Part shown: piece by piece, positions 31,638 to 42,200 of the stretch
Numbering within the stretch: position 1 is the first letter of the stretch
How the letters are laid out: each line of letters opens with the position of its first letter
DNA from: Norana najaformis
Lineage: Eukaryota > Annelida > Clitellata > Crassiclitellata > Hormogastridae
Assembly (NCBI GenBank): GCA_964023275.1
Contig: OZ029915.1
Span: forward strand, 3,901,485 to 3,965,484
Direction of reading: 5' to 3'
Length of the DNA stretch: 64,000 nucleotides
Translations under genes and position numbers: made by a program
Notes under the pieces: generated by a model
The model's input: the letters and a program-made list of their open reading frames with translations, nothing else
Databases searched by the model: none
What the model was told of the DNA's origin: nothing

Positions 31638-33300
31638 TATCGCCCTGAACAGGGCATACAGGCAGAAAATGGAGAATACATCACGGACACTGAAGGCATT
31701 GCTGAACGTTGGAGGCAGTATTGCGAAGAACTGTACGATGACAAAGAGGTGAAGGAGGACACGAATGAATACGAGAGAGAGCCACCCCCTTTAAGATCAG
31801 AAGTGGCAAGAGCGATAAAACAGTGTGCGAACGGGAAATCAGCGGGGCCGGATGGAATACCTGCGGAACTGTTTAAATACGGAGGAGAAGCTACAGTAGA
31901 CAGATTTCATCATATATGCACAGCACTATGGGAAGATGGAGAATGGCCAGAGGATTGGGTGGATTCAATTTTTGTACCCATACCAAAGAAAGGAGATGCC
32001 AGGCAATGTACAAACTATAGAACAGTGGCCTTGGTCGCACACGCAAGTAAGATTATGCTGAGGATCATTTTGGAAAGAATAAGGAATCAGACGGAAGCAG
32101 AAGTGGCGGAAGAACAGGCGGGTTTTCGGAAGGCTAGAGGGACAAGAGACCAGATAACAAACCTGAGAATTATTATGCAAAAGGCAAATGAACATCAACA
32201 ACCTCTTTTCATGTGCTTTGTAGACTTCAAAAAAGCTTTTGATTCAATAGCACATGAAACATTATGGACAACAATGATAGAAATGGGATTTCCTGGACAC
32301 ATAATAAAGTTGTTATCCAAGCTGTACAAGAAACAAAACGCAAAGATCAAAGTGGCAGGAACACTATCTGGAGAGTTCAGAGTCAGGAGAGGGGTGAGAC
32401 AAGGATGCGTGTTGTCTCCAAGTTTATTTAACATTCTGGCGGAGAGGGTAATGAGAGAGGCTTTGGAGGGTTTTGACGGAGGAGTGCAGATAGGGGGAAG
32501 GCGGTTGACAAACTTAAGATACGCAGACGACATAGTACTAATAACAGAATCTGAGAAGGAATTACAAACACTGGTTGAAAGATTAGACAGAGCAGGAAGG
32601 AAATATGGAATGCGGATTAACACGGATAAAACAAAGGTCATGACAACAGCAGAAACCAGATGTCAGATCAGCATAGGTCAGGAAACAGTGGAGCAGGTGA
32701 ATACTTTCATGTATTTGGGCTCGAGGATCGACAGGGACAGCGATTGTGGAGCAGAGATAAGGGTACGACTTGCAAAGGGGTATGCAATGGCTACAAATCT
32801 TAAAAAAATATGGAAAAGCCATGGCATATCACTGGTAACAAAGATGAGGCTCTTGATGACATTAGTATGGCCGGTGGCACTGTACGGATGTGAGAGTTGG
32901 ACTTTGAGGAAGGAGGAAGAGAGGAGGATAGAAGCATTCGAGATGAAATGTCTAAGAATGATCATGCAAATATCGTGGATGGAAATGCGGTCAAATGAAT
33001 GGGTACTGGAAGCGGCTGGAGTAGAGAGGAATCTTTTGAAGACAGTAAGGAAAAGGAAATTGATCTATTTTGGTCACATCATGAGGAAGGAGGGAACATG
33101 CATCGAGAAGGAGATAATACAGGGCACAATACCGGGAGGACGGAAAAGAGGAAGACCGAGAATAAACTGGTTGGGCAACATCAGGGCATGGACTGGGCTA
33201 ACAATGGAGGAGATGCTCAGGCTGGTGGAAGACAGAGGACACTGGAGGAACATTGTGCATGATGCGGCCGAATCTCGGAACGAGGAAGGCTGAGAACAGA
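31638..33300 (+). mobile_element. 5'-truncated non-LTR retrotransposon with intact reverse transcriptase frame
   Basis: One frame is open from just after a TAA at 31635 to the stop at 33293, over 540 codons without interruption. It encodes a reverse transcriptase with QCTNYRTVAL, the first active-site motif VDFKKAFDS, RGVRQGCVLSP and YADDIVL (catalytic Asp pair), then a C-terminal region with GRKRGRPRINWL and DRGHWR. The upstream endonuclease domain is absent and a SINE ends at about 31590, so the copy is 5'-truncated. The style fits an RTE/Jockey-like element; clade not proven. The lack of stops or frameshifts suggests a young insertion. No poly(A) tail or target-site duplication was identified. 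Confidence 0.93.
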
Positions 33301-33774
33301 ACAGAACAGGTGTCGCTGAAGTCAAACCCTGGGCTACAATTCCACTTCCTGTAGTTCACAGGTAGTCACAACTATGACGATATTTCATAATTAGTTTCGC
33401 TCGCATGAATATCGTTGTTTACCTGTCGCAGCGCAGACCGAAAAACAAGTCAATACCCTCTTTTATGCATAGACCACCTGGCGGATCGATGTGCAACATC
33501 CAACGTGAACAGAATCGAGACAATACTGTGATGAAACTTCAATGAATGCAATGTTTTCATTTGAATTTCGTCAGCTGACAATATCTTCGATTTCATTTTG
33601 ATAAATGTATTTAATGTGCTTGGCGGAAGGTGACGACTGCTTGTGTGTTGTTTGCGCAGGTATTTTATGGATGCAGTAAATAAATGGCAACTCAGATTAA
33701 AACGTAGACCAAGAGAGCAAATCGATCATATGCTATAAGAGAAATGGTATAATATATATATACATATAAATCAG

Positions 33775-33777
<3 letters not shown>

Positions 33778-33834
<57 letters not shown>

Positions 33835-33900
33835 CTACTATTACTACTACTAATAATAATAGGCCTAATAATAATAATAATAATAATATATTATATATAC
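33778..33900. repeat. (ATA)n microsatellite
   Basis: Long ATA run after the retrotransposon 3' flank. Confidence 0.9.
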
Positions 33901-34051
33901 AGCATCCCGTTATAAGGCTAAAGAGGAAAAATTTGATAATTATTAAGTCTATTAGTTATGTGTTGCAAACGATTTTCTATAATTTTTGTGGGTTTGAAGT
34001 ATACAAGGGTTTGGGTATCGAGTGAGTCCAGCTACCGCTATACAGTATGGG

Positions 34052-34130
34052 GAGTGGCAGATCCTATCCTGATTCCTCTTATTCCCCTTAGCTATCCCGC
34101 AGATCCAATTCAAAACATCACCCACCGTAG

Positions 34131-34209
<79 letters not shown>

Positions 34210-34355
34210 TGGATCTTGATCTGGAACCGAACCCTTCTTGCCTGTCGATTTTGTTTTGACTGAGCGCCTGTGAATAAGCTGTTTCCCGCTACTTAGCTTT
34301 CGTTGGCATTGTAGAAATCTCAAGTTTATAATTACGAATACAATTACGATTATCC
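34052..34355 (+). mobile_element. SINE family A with expanded (TGCC)n
   Basis: CCTATCCTGATTCCTCTTAT, then about 19 TGCC units at 34132-34208 where other copies have two or three, then the usual TGTTTTGACTGAGCGCC and tail. Confidence 0.78.
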
Positions 34356-34689
34356 TCAATGGACTATAGCTGCATGAGAGACCTGTGCGTAGGATGAAAA
34401 TTTAAGGGAGAAAATTCCGCTTCCGTGAGAGAGACTCTGAGTCAGTGGGAAGGTTAAGTTCGCTTTCCTCATTCCCTCTCGACATGGCATCCTGCAATAT
34501 ACAACCACACAACTTTTACTACCGTCTACACAGGACCCCGTATTCGTTCATCTCAACCGGAACCAATTTCGCCTATCGCTATTCACCACCACACCGTCTG
34601 TGTTTGGCTACCGCTCGCTGAGTCTGTCGTCTGCTCCGCGGACGGCAAAAACATCCCTGATCTGTAGTTGCTCGCCCTGAGAATTTGCT

Positions 34690-34734
34690 AGGCACAGAAG
34701 GAGGAGGAGGACGAGTAGGAGGAGGAGGAGGAGG

Positions 34735-34779
<45 letters not shown>

Positions 34780-35440
34780 TGCAGGTGCAGGAGGAAGAGG
34801 AGCAGGAGCAGGAGCAGGAGAAGGAGCAGGAGGCTTGGGGTATCTGTGTCTGGAGGGCAGTGGGAGGCAATACCAGTCTCTGCCCCTTCCGCTGCTGCCT
34901 TCCTGCCTTGAACCGTCTGGCCCGCGGCCCAGCGATTGCGCCGCATCGGCTGGCAGCATTTAAGCACTGGCGCGAGAGAGCCAGGACTACTAGGCTGAGT
35001 AAGCAGACGCAGCGGTGAGGGTGTGTAAGAAGTGCTGTAGTTAGCGTTTGGACGGCTATGTGAACGACGTTAACTCGTGGTCTCGCTCTAGTATTTTGAA
35101 TCACGCAATGGAGATGCCGCGATTCGCTTGATTTCGGTAGGTATAGAACCGTTTCTACTTCCGGTTAGGAACTTCCGGGGCCGTTGTTTCCGGCTGGGGT
35201 CCAAGGAATGAAAAGGAACGTGAAAATCAGGTTGTATACAGGATCGACCAACTGTTCTAGGAGCGGACCAGGAGCGGCGGTGATGAGGTAGTGAGCTACC
35301 ACGAGGGTCAGATTATTGTATCGGAGCAATTCGGATTCCATCGTTGCAGTGTTTATATAAAGCTTTTTGATATTCTGTGAGCAGAGTTTGACTTTACGAG
35401 GAAGTAGCTGAGAACTGATAAGGGTTATTGTGATTCGAAG
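34690..35440 (+). promoter_or_regulatory. Candidate promoter region of the glycosyltransferase gene
   Basis: A G+C- and CpG-rich stretch in otherwise AT-rich DNA. It has two closely spaced ETS-like sites ACTTCCGG (35157-35164, 35171-35178) and a TATATAAAG at about 35354. A GTAGGT at 35137 could be the donor of a non-coding first exon spliced to the acceptor-like site before 36445. Inference only. Confidence 0.35.
34698..34840 (+). repeat. (GGAGCA)n low-complexity tract
   Basis: GGA and GGAGCA repeats open all frames (Gly-Ala, Pro-Ala, Leu, Ser runs); not coding. Confidence 0.85.
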
Positions 35441-35454
35441 CCTCTTTTTCAGAT

Positions 35455-35575
35455 GTTGATTACTGAAGACCGTGGTCTTTTAGTGAAGGCCGTTGTCTTT
35501 TATTGAAGGTTGTTGTCTTTTATTGAAGGTTGTTGTCTTTTAATGAAGGTTGTTGTCTTCTAGTAAAAATCTTTG
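35455..35575 (+). repeat. ~22-bp tandem repeat
   Basis: Four to five copies of GAAGGTTGTTGTCTTTTATT, with degenerate outer copies. Confidence 0.75.
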
Positions 35576-36049
35576 TTTTGCGTTACAGCAACTGACCTTG
35601 TGGATTAATATTTAAGCAACTGACTGAGGGATTGTTTACATGACATCAGTCGTTCTGAGAATGGCTAGGATACTAATTCACGTCATCTTACACGATTCCT
35701 GCCACGTGGCGAGAGTTATTTGCAGCCAACCCATTGAATAAGTTGCTTCTGCCATTATTCAAACTGATTCTTTGTTCCTGCTTTTGACTTCAGCTGCGTG
35801 AAAGTCTAACACAAGTAAGTTCCAACACAACTGTAGATAAGTTCCAATGCATTGGCAAGTAGCTTTCAGCAAGATCCGTTTTCTGTCATTTATAGCGTTT
35901 TCTTACCTTGTTACCTCAGGCCAGTGAGATATAGAGGTCGTCCTTATCCAGTGTGCTGTTTGACCTTGTGAAAGGCGACCTTGTCCTTATTGTTGGTAGC
36001 CTTGTGCTTGGTGTTCTTGATCCAGTTTGAACGCACAAGTTCTGTTCCT

Positions 36050-36330
36050 TTGTCCAGTGTTCTTGTCCTTTGTCCAGTACTCTTGTCCTTTGTCCAGTGT
36101 TCTTGTCCTTTGTCCAGTGTTCTTGTACTTTGTCCATTGTTCTTGTCCTTTGTCCAGTGTTCTTGTCTTTTGTCCAGTGTTCTTGTCCTTTGTCCAGTGT
36201 TCTTGTTCTTTGTCCAGTGTTCTTGTCCTTTGTCCAGTGTTCTTGTCCTTTGTCCAGTGTTCTTGTCCTTTGTCCAGTGTTCTTGTACTTTGTCCATTGT
36301 TCTTGTCCTTTGTCCAGTGTTCTTATCTGG
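36050..36330 (+). repeat. 20-bp minisatellite upstream of the glycosyltransferase
   Basis: About 14 copies of the unit TTCTTGTCCTTTGTCCAGTG, with periodic variants (GTACTTTGTCCATTG occurs twice, 180 bp apart). The unit lacks stop codons, so long frames open on both strands; these are not genes. Confidence 0.9.
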
Positions 36331-36499
36331 TTTGGCCTCTTTGTGTTCTGTCTTCATCTTTTGTTCCATTTGTCATCGAACCTTGGCCTTGACTTTCGGC
36401 TACAGGTCACCAGACTTTGTTAAGCCGTAACTGACCTTTCATAGGCTCGTCCTGCATAGTTTCTGGCTTCATACATCAGAGACAACCTTGACCTTGGTG

Positions 36500-37224
36500 A
36501 TGATCAACCGACGTCTGAGGATCTTGCCACTCCTCGTGGTCGCCGCAATCTCACTCCTCATCTATGTCACCTACCATACGGACTGGACCACTAACGTCTG
36601 GTTCGGTTGCCACAGCCAAGACTTCGTGGCGACCCTAGCCCGCCACGCCACTCCCGACCGATTCATCATACTCGCCCTGGTTGACGCTGCCTTCGCCGAC
36701 ATGGCAATCAACCTTGCCGAGTCCAGCCTCCGACCAAATGGTATCGACAACTTCCTTTTCGTTGGGGCAGGTCAAAGGGTGTGCGAGATCCTCCGGAATG
36801 CCTCCCTGCCCTGTTTCCACTACGCTGAGGACAAGGAATCCGAAGTCGCGAGCATCTACAAGAGTCCGGACTTCATCCGCAAGATGAACATCCGAACGGA
36901 CATGATCCTTGACGCCCTTGAGTTTGGCTTCACGGTCCTACACACGGACCTCGACGTCTTCTTCCTGCAGAACCCACTGCCGGAACTGAAATCGATCATG
37001 CTGAACGCCGACATTGCCGCCTTGTTGGACAGCTTCGTCTACAATGCTGGATTCACCGTCATCCGGCCGACGTGGTTTTCAAAGAAGATCTACGAACGTA
37101 TGAAGTTCGTCACCCGATTATCCGCCAAAGTGGACGACCAGATGGCGCTCAACCAAGCCATCCAGCGGATGAACAAGATCTACAAGAACCGGGGCTTCAA
37201 CGCGGTTGCCCTGGATAAAAACAG
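36500..37224 (+). CDS. Glycosyltransferase exon 1: signal anchor and DxD domain
   Basis: 241 codons plus two bases. The donor is AACAG|GTAACA. Coding sequence is strongly C-rich at third positions, unlike the AT-rich flanks. Confidence 0.92.
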
Positions 37225-39189
37225 GTAACATGTGTCGCAAGCAGCTGACAAGTTTACAGAATCTAGAGGCGCTGTATGGGTGTATGTGTATACGTGTATG
37301 TGTGTGTGTATATTTGTATGTATGTGTGTATGTATGTATGTATGTGTGTATGTATGTATGTGTGTATATATGTATGTAATGCATGTATGTAGTGTATGTA
37401 TGTATGTGTGTATGTATGAATGTATGTAAGTAATGTGTGTATGTATGTATGTATATATATATACAATGTATGTATGTAACATATGTATGTAGTGTGTGTA
37501 TATGTAATGTACATATGTATGTAATGTATGTATGTATGTGTGTAATTTGTGGATGTATGTATGTAATGTGTATATATATGTATGTCTGTATGTGTGTAGG
37601 TATGTATGTATGTAATGCATGTATGTGTGTAGGTATGTCTGTATGTATGTATGTATGTATGTATGTATGTATATGTATGTGTGTATCCAACACTTTTAAG
37701 AACTTCTGAAAGGAGCATAAGCCATTGCTGCCCAGTCATAACTTGCCCTGTATCTGGGAGTAGCTTCCATGTAAACCTGTCTACACCCTACAAAAGTATG
37801 TTTCTGCACTTTTGCGTGGGTTGTTCTGGGTTTCAAAGGTTCTTAGCTGCAGTGTTGTCTTAACAACAGCTGAGCAACGTTTCTTCCTTTTTATGCATAA
37901 CAAAGTTTTAGATCCAAACTGTTTTTTGCTAGTATTTTTAAATGTCTGTGTAGCTGAAGCGGTTTCTTTAAAGTTAGCTTTATCATTGGAGTGGATGTGG
38001 TTCTGTTTAGGGGAAAGGAATGGAGGGAGAGCGAAAACAAATGGAGGGAGAATGGAGAGATGGAGAGAGAGATCAGAAAGGGGAGAAAGAGAAGGATGAC
38101 TGACAGAAGAGAGGGCGAATAGAGAGAGAGGGGGGAGGGAAGAGGAGGGAGGGAGATGAGACAGTGAGAGATAGAGGGAGGGAAGGAGGGAGGGAGTGAA
38201 CCAAGGAGACAGAGAGATACAGAGAGGTGAGACAGAGATAGAGGTAGAGAGAGATAAAGAGGGAGGAAGGGCGAGAGGGGAAGAATGATACAAGGAGACA
38301 GAGAGAGACAGATATACGAGATGGGACAGACTGAGAGGTAGTGAGAGAGACAGAGAGAGATGGTAAGAGAGACATAGAGAGACAGAGAGAGAGAGCGACA
38401 AGAGGAATGATGAGGAAGAGAGGAATGACTGACGGATGGAGCGGGAACGGAGGGAGAGGAGAGAGAATGCGACCGACAGAGACGGAGTTAGCGAGCCAGG
38501 GAGAGCGATTACAGTGGGGCAGAAGCGGAACTCTTTGTCCCTGGGTGAGAGGAGAATTTACAGACGTAGGCCTCTAATACCATTTGTCTGAGTGTGCCGG
38601 ATGTAGATCGAGTAATCGGTCTCGGATGCTGATGCTGGCTGCTGATGCTGGCTGCTGATGCTGTCGTGGGAGAATTCCAATCATTGGCCCAGTGCATTCA
38701 TTGCTGTCGGTTGGCTCATATACGAAGTTCACTGGGATCTTTACTTAATTGAACAACTTCTGCGAAGAGTTTACATAGGCCTAGAACGTGGGACTAATTT
38801 GCCCTCTGCATTGTTTATCCGTATATTTAGGCTATTGTTTATCAGTGTATTTACGCTACGTTATAGGGGACTTTGGTTCCATTAAAGCAGTCAACCAGAA
38901 CCACCCAGGCAGCTACTATGCCTATATATGTGTGTCTGTCTGTCTGTTTGTCTGTGTTTCTGGTTGTCCTACCAGAATGTCCTCCCTCCCTGCCTCTTTG
39001 TTTCTCTTGTTGTTTACTTGTTTATAGGACTGTTTCAAAACGAGTTTCGTACTTGTGGGTGAATACGGTGTGCACTTAGTTCGTGGAACCTCATACGCTA
39101 ACATAAATTTCCTACACGTGTGTATTGGAATCTTCCATTATAGTGTTCGTATCGGTGACTTTCATTTCACAGCATTATTATTATTGTTG

Positions 39190-39227
<38 letters not shown>

Positions 39228-42200
39228 TCTACACTTATTAAGCGCCACTATCAAATGACTAAGCATCAGCCGGATGGCGCCGAGCAATTGTGAGTGAAGG
39301 TTCCTACACAGTAACTGTTCCAAGGGAGGAGGTTTGAACCCGTACTCTCGGCATTACAGGCCAAGCGCTCACGCTCTAACCAGTCGGCTACCGTGTCCTT
39401 CACGGACCTCACGTGATAAATTCGTAGCAAAATGTGTAGGGTCAAGGCCATATAGAAAAATGTGGGCAGTTACATTTACAGTTCGCTACATCGGTTGAAG
39501 CATACGCCAAGCTGCCTCTGTGCGTGAGCATGCCAGTTCGCATACCGATCGTGGCTAATTTCCGAGGTTTGAGTATCGGGTTAGCGCGGTCAGTAAATGG
39601 GGACCTTAACTGGCATGGCACCCAATCAAGCAGGCAGCATTGGCGAACGATCTCTCCCGATCAATTAGCTGAAAAATGAGCAGTGTCGAGGCCATACGGT
39701 CAACTCATTGTACCGCGTTCTCGTATGTCTGTCGGGCGGGCCGCGCCTTCTCCACTGTGGGGCCGTCTCTCTGGAACACTCTTCCACCAGACATCCGATC
39801 CCTTGCCTGTTCAACAGTTCAAGAAACATTTTCTGCCCGGCTCAAGACGTTCCTATTTAGAGACCGTTAGGTAGCCGTGCTGCAGCGCCTTTGTGAGTTA
39901 CTTAAAAGGCGCTTTACAAATTGAGTGATACATACATACATACATACATACATACATACATACACAGAAAACCGTGTAGACCTACATTTATATTTACATT
40001 TACACACGATGAACAGGTGATCTAATCCGAACCTCTCGGTGCCTTCAGGCCGCTGAGCAAAGGCAGTCTTTCACAAGTCCAAAACTGCTACGAGACCAGC
40101 TGAGCTGCCGCGACGGACATGGGGGGGGGGGGTCGCTCTGGGAGACTGGGACGGCCAGTATCGTCTAGGTACCAGGCTTTCTGAACGGAAGAAACGGGCA
40201 GACGCCAAGTCAGCGCTCAACGGCAGTGCTGTGGAAATGCTGCTCGGCTTGGAGTAAGTACTGCGACGCGAAAACCATCAATAGTGAACATTTCCTGCGG
40301 AAATGGCAGACAGAATGGAAAACGTGCAGCACCTGAGTGCACTACTGAGAAATTTTAATGTAATGACGACAATTTATGTAGCAGCGTAAGTAGCAGGCTA
40401 CTTCTAGGGTGCTTTACAGAGTCGAAAGTCAGCCCAAGTACTAAGAGTTATGAAGTAAATAGAATTTCAACTGTTTTTTAAGAACTCGATACTTTTGGAC
40501 TCCTGAATGGATGCCGGAAGGCTGTTCCACGCACGCGGACCAGCGACCCTAAAGGCCCGATCACCCATTCTAGTCTTAGTTGCCGGTACAGATACCTAAA
40601 AGTGAGTATCTCAGATAAGTACAAGGGCGGATGACGTCGGAAGGAGGTTACCATCTCGAAGCTTTGTTTTGGCCTCTATCTACGCAACAAACAACATCAT
40701 CAGTGGTAAAAGCATGACACCATGAATTGCGAAGCCTGTTGCTTTCCAAAAACCTTGACACATTTCCGGATGTAGTGCCGAAACCAGAGGACCCAGCAGC
40801 AGCAGCTGCTGCTTCAGGGCGAATATCCCCCGTCAAACACTTAACGTATTGTGTTCGGATAATACAGAGATGTCCAAACTGCCTGGATATTATCTACTCG
40901 GTATGGACTTTGAAATGAACAACGAACAATGGTCACTATGCAGCAGAAGATCCTCAGGACACTATTACTTGTAGATTCAGTCATTCTAAATAGTTGATAT
41001 TATTGTTCTGCAGTGCCGTCCTATTTGTTGCGTAGGCCTCAGTAAATAAATAAACACTGTGAGAATTGGGGTGTGCCTGGCAATTTGAGTCGATGTATGA
41101 AGTCATACCCCCCTCATGTGATACACAGCTGATATTAACCACAGCTTTGCCCACCCAAAGTGCTTATCAGGTATGCCTAAATGATGCTATGTAAATGTTC
41201 AAATACATATATGTATACATACAAAAGCATACAAACATACATACAAACATCAAATCTAAAGAATGACATACATATGAATATGTATACATATAAAACATAC
41301 ATACAGTACATACATACATACATACATACACCAAATCTGAAGAGTGACATACATTACATGCACCAAATCTAAAGAGCGATATACATACATACATCCTAGA
41401 TAACCCAGACTATAGAAGACATACATATACATATTCATACAAAACGTACATACATACATAATCCAGACTAAAGAGTGGCTTACATACATACATCCATACA
41501 TACACCAAATCTAAAGAGTGACATACACACAAATCCATACTTACACCAAATCTAAAGAGTGACATACACACAAATCCATACTTACACCAAATCTAAAGCG
41601 TGACATACACACATAAATCCATACTTACACCAAATCTAAAGAGTGACATACATACATACATATACATATTCATACAAAACATTCATATGTACATACACCA
41701 GACCTAAAGAGTGAGTGAATAGCAAAAGAGTGACTGAATAACAACGTTTCCACGGGATATGATCTTGAGTAGTGGCCACATTGTTCAACCTACAGTTTCA
41801 AGTGATCTTCCATCCATGCTTATTAGAACTAAACCCCTTTTAAAGAGTATTAAAGATACCTTACAGGAAGAAGAACAGTCCCTTGGACTAACCCTCAAGG
41901 GGCTGCCATGGGTATGAAGTGTTAGCAATTTTCTTGACCTAGACAAATGAGGATGGGTGGGCCAGTTTTCTCCCTAGCCACCAGATCTTCCAATGGACTG
42001 TGTATGGTCGGTGCAGTCATTTGTAGCTGAGTTCTCTAGGGGGCGCTAGTGGACCAGAATCTTGAACATCTTTCTGCTCTGGCAGGATTTGAACCCCAAC
42101 CTAGCACCTGAAAAAGAGACATTAGAAGAAGCGCAGTCCCTTGAGGTTATTCCAAGAGGCAGGCACGTGTAGGTAGTGCTACTTCACCTAAACAATATTA

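Noticed and set aside
32195-32965. Minus-strand frames of 95-148 aa opposite the retrotransposon
   Set aside because: Antisense shadows of the reverse transcriptase frame.
34579-35104. Gly-Ala, Pro-Ala, Leu and Ser-rich frames
   Set aside because: All frames of the GGAGCA tract are open; typical low-complexity artefact.
35944-36430. Long open frames on both strands (up to 149 aa, LSFVQCSC or KNTGQRT repeats)
   Set aside because: They exist only because the 20-bp minisatellite unit contains no stop codon in any frame; no other coding features.
37118-37739. His/Tyr/Ile-Thr-rich frames of up to 191 aa on minus
   Set aside because: Translation of the TGTA/CATA microsatellite running off the 3' end of glycosyltransferase exon 1.
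37781-38401. 206-aa Ser/Leu-rich minus-strand frame
   Set aside because: Translation of the purine-rich GAGA tract; no homology recognised and it lies in an intron.
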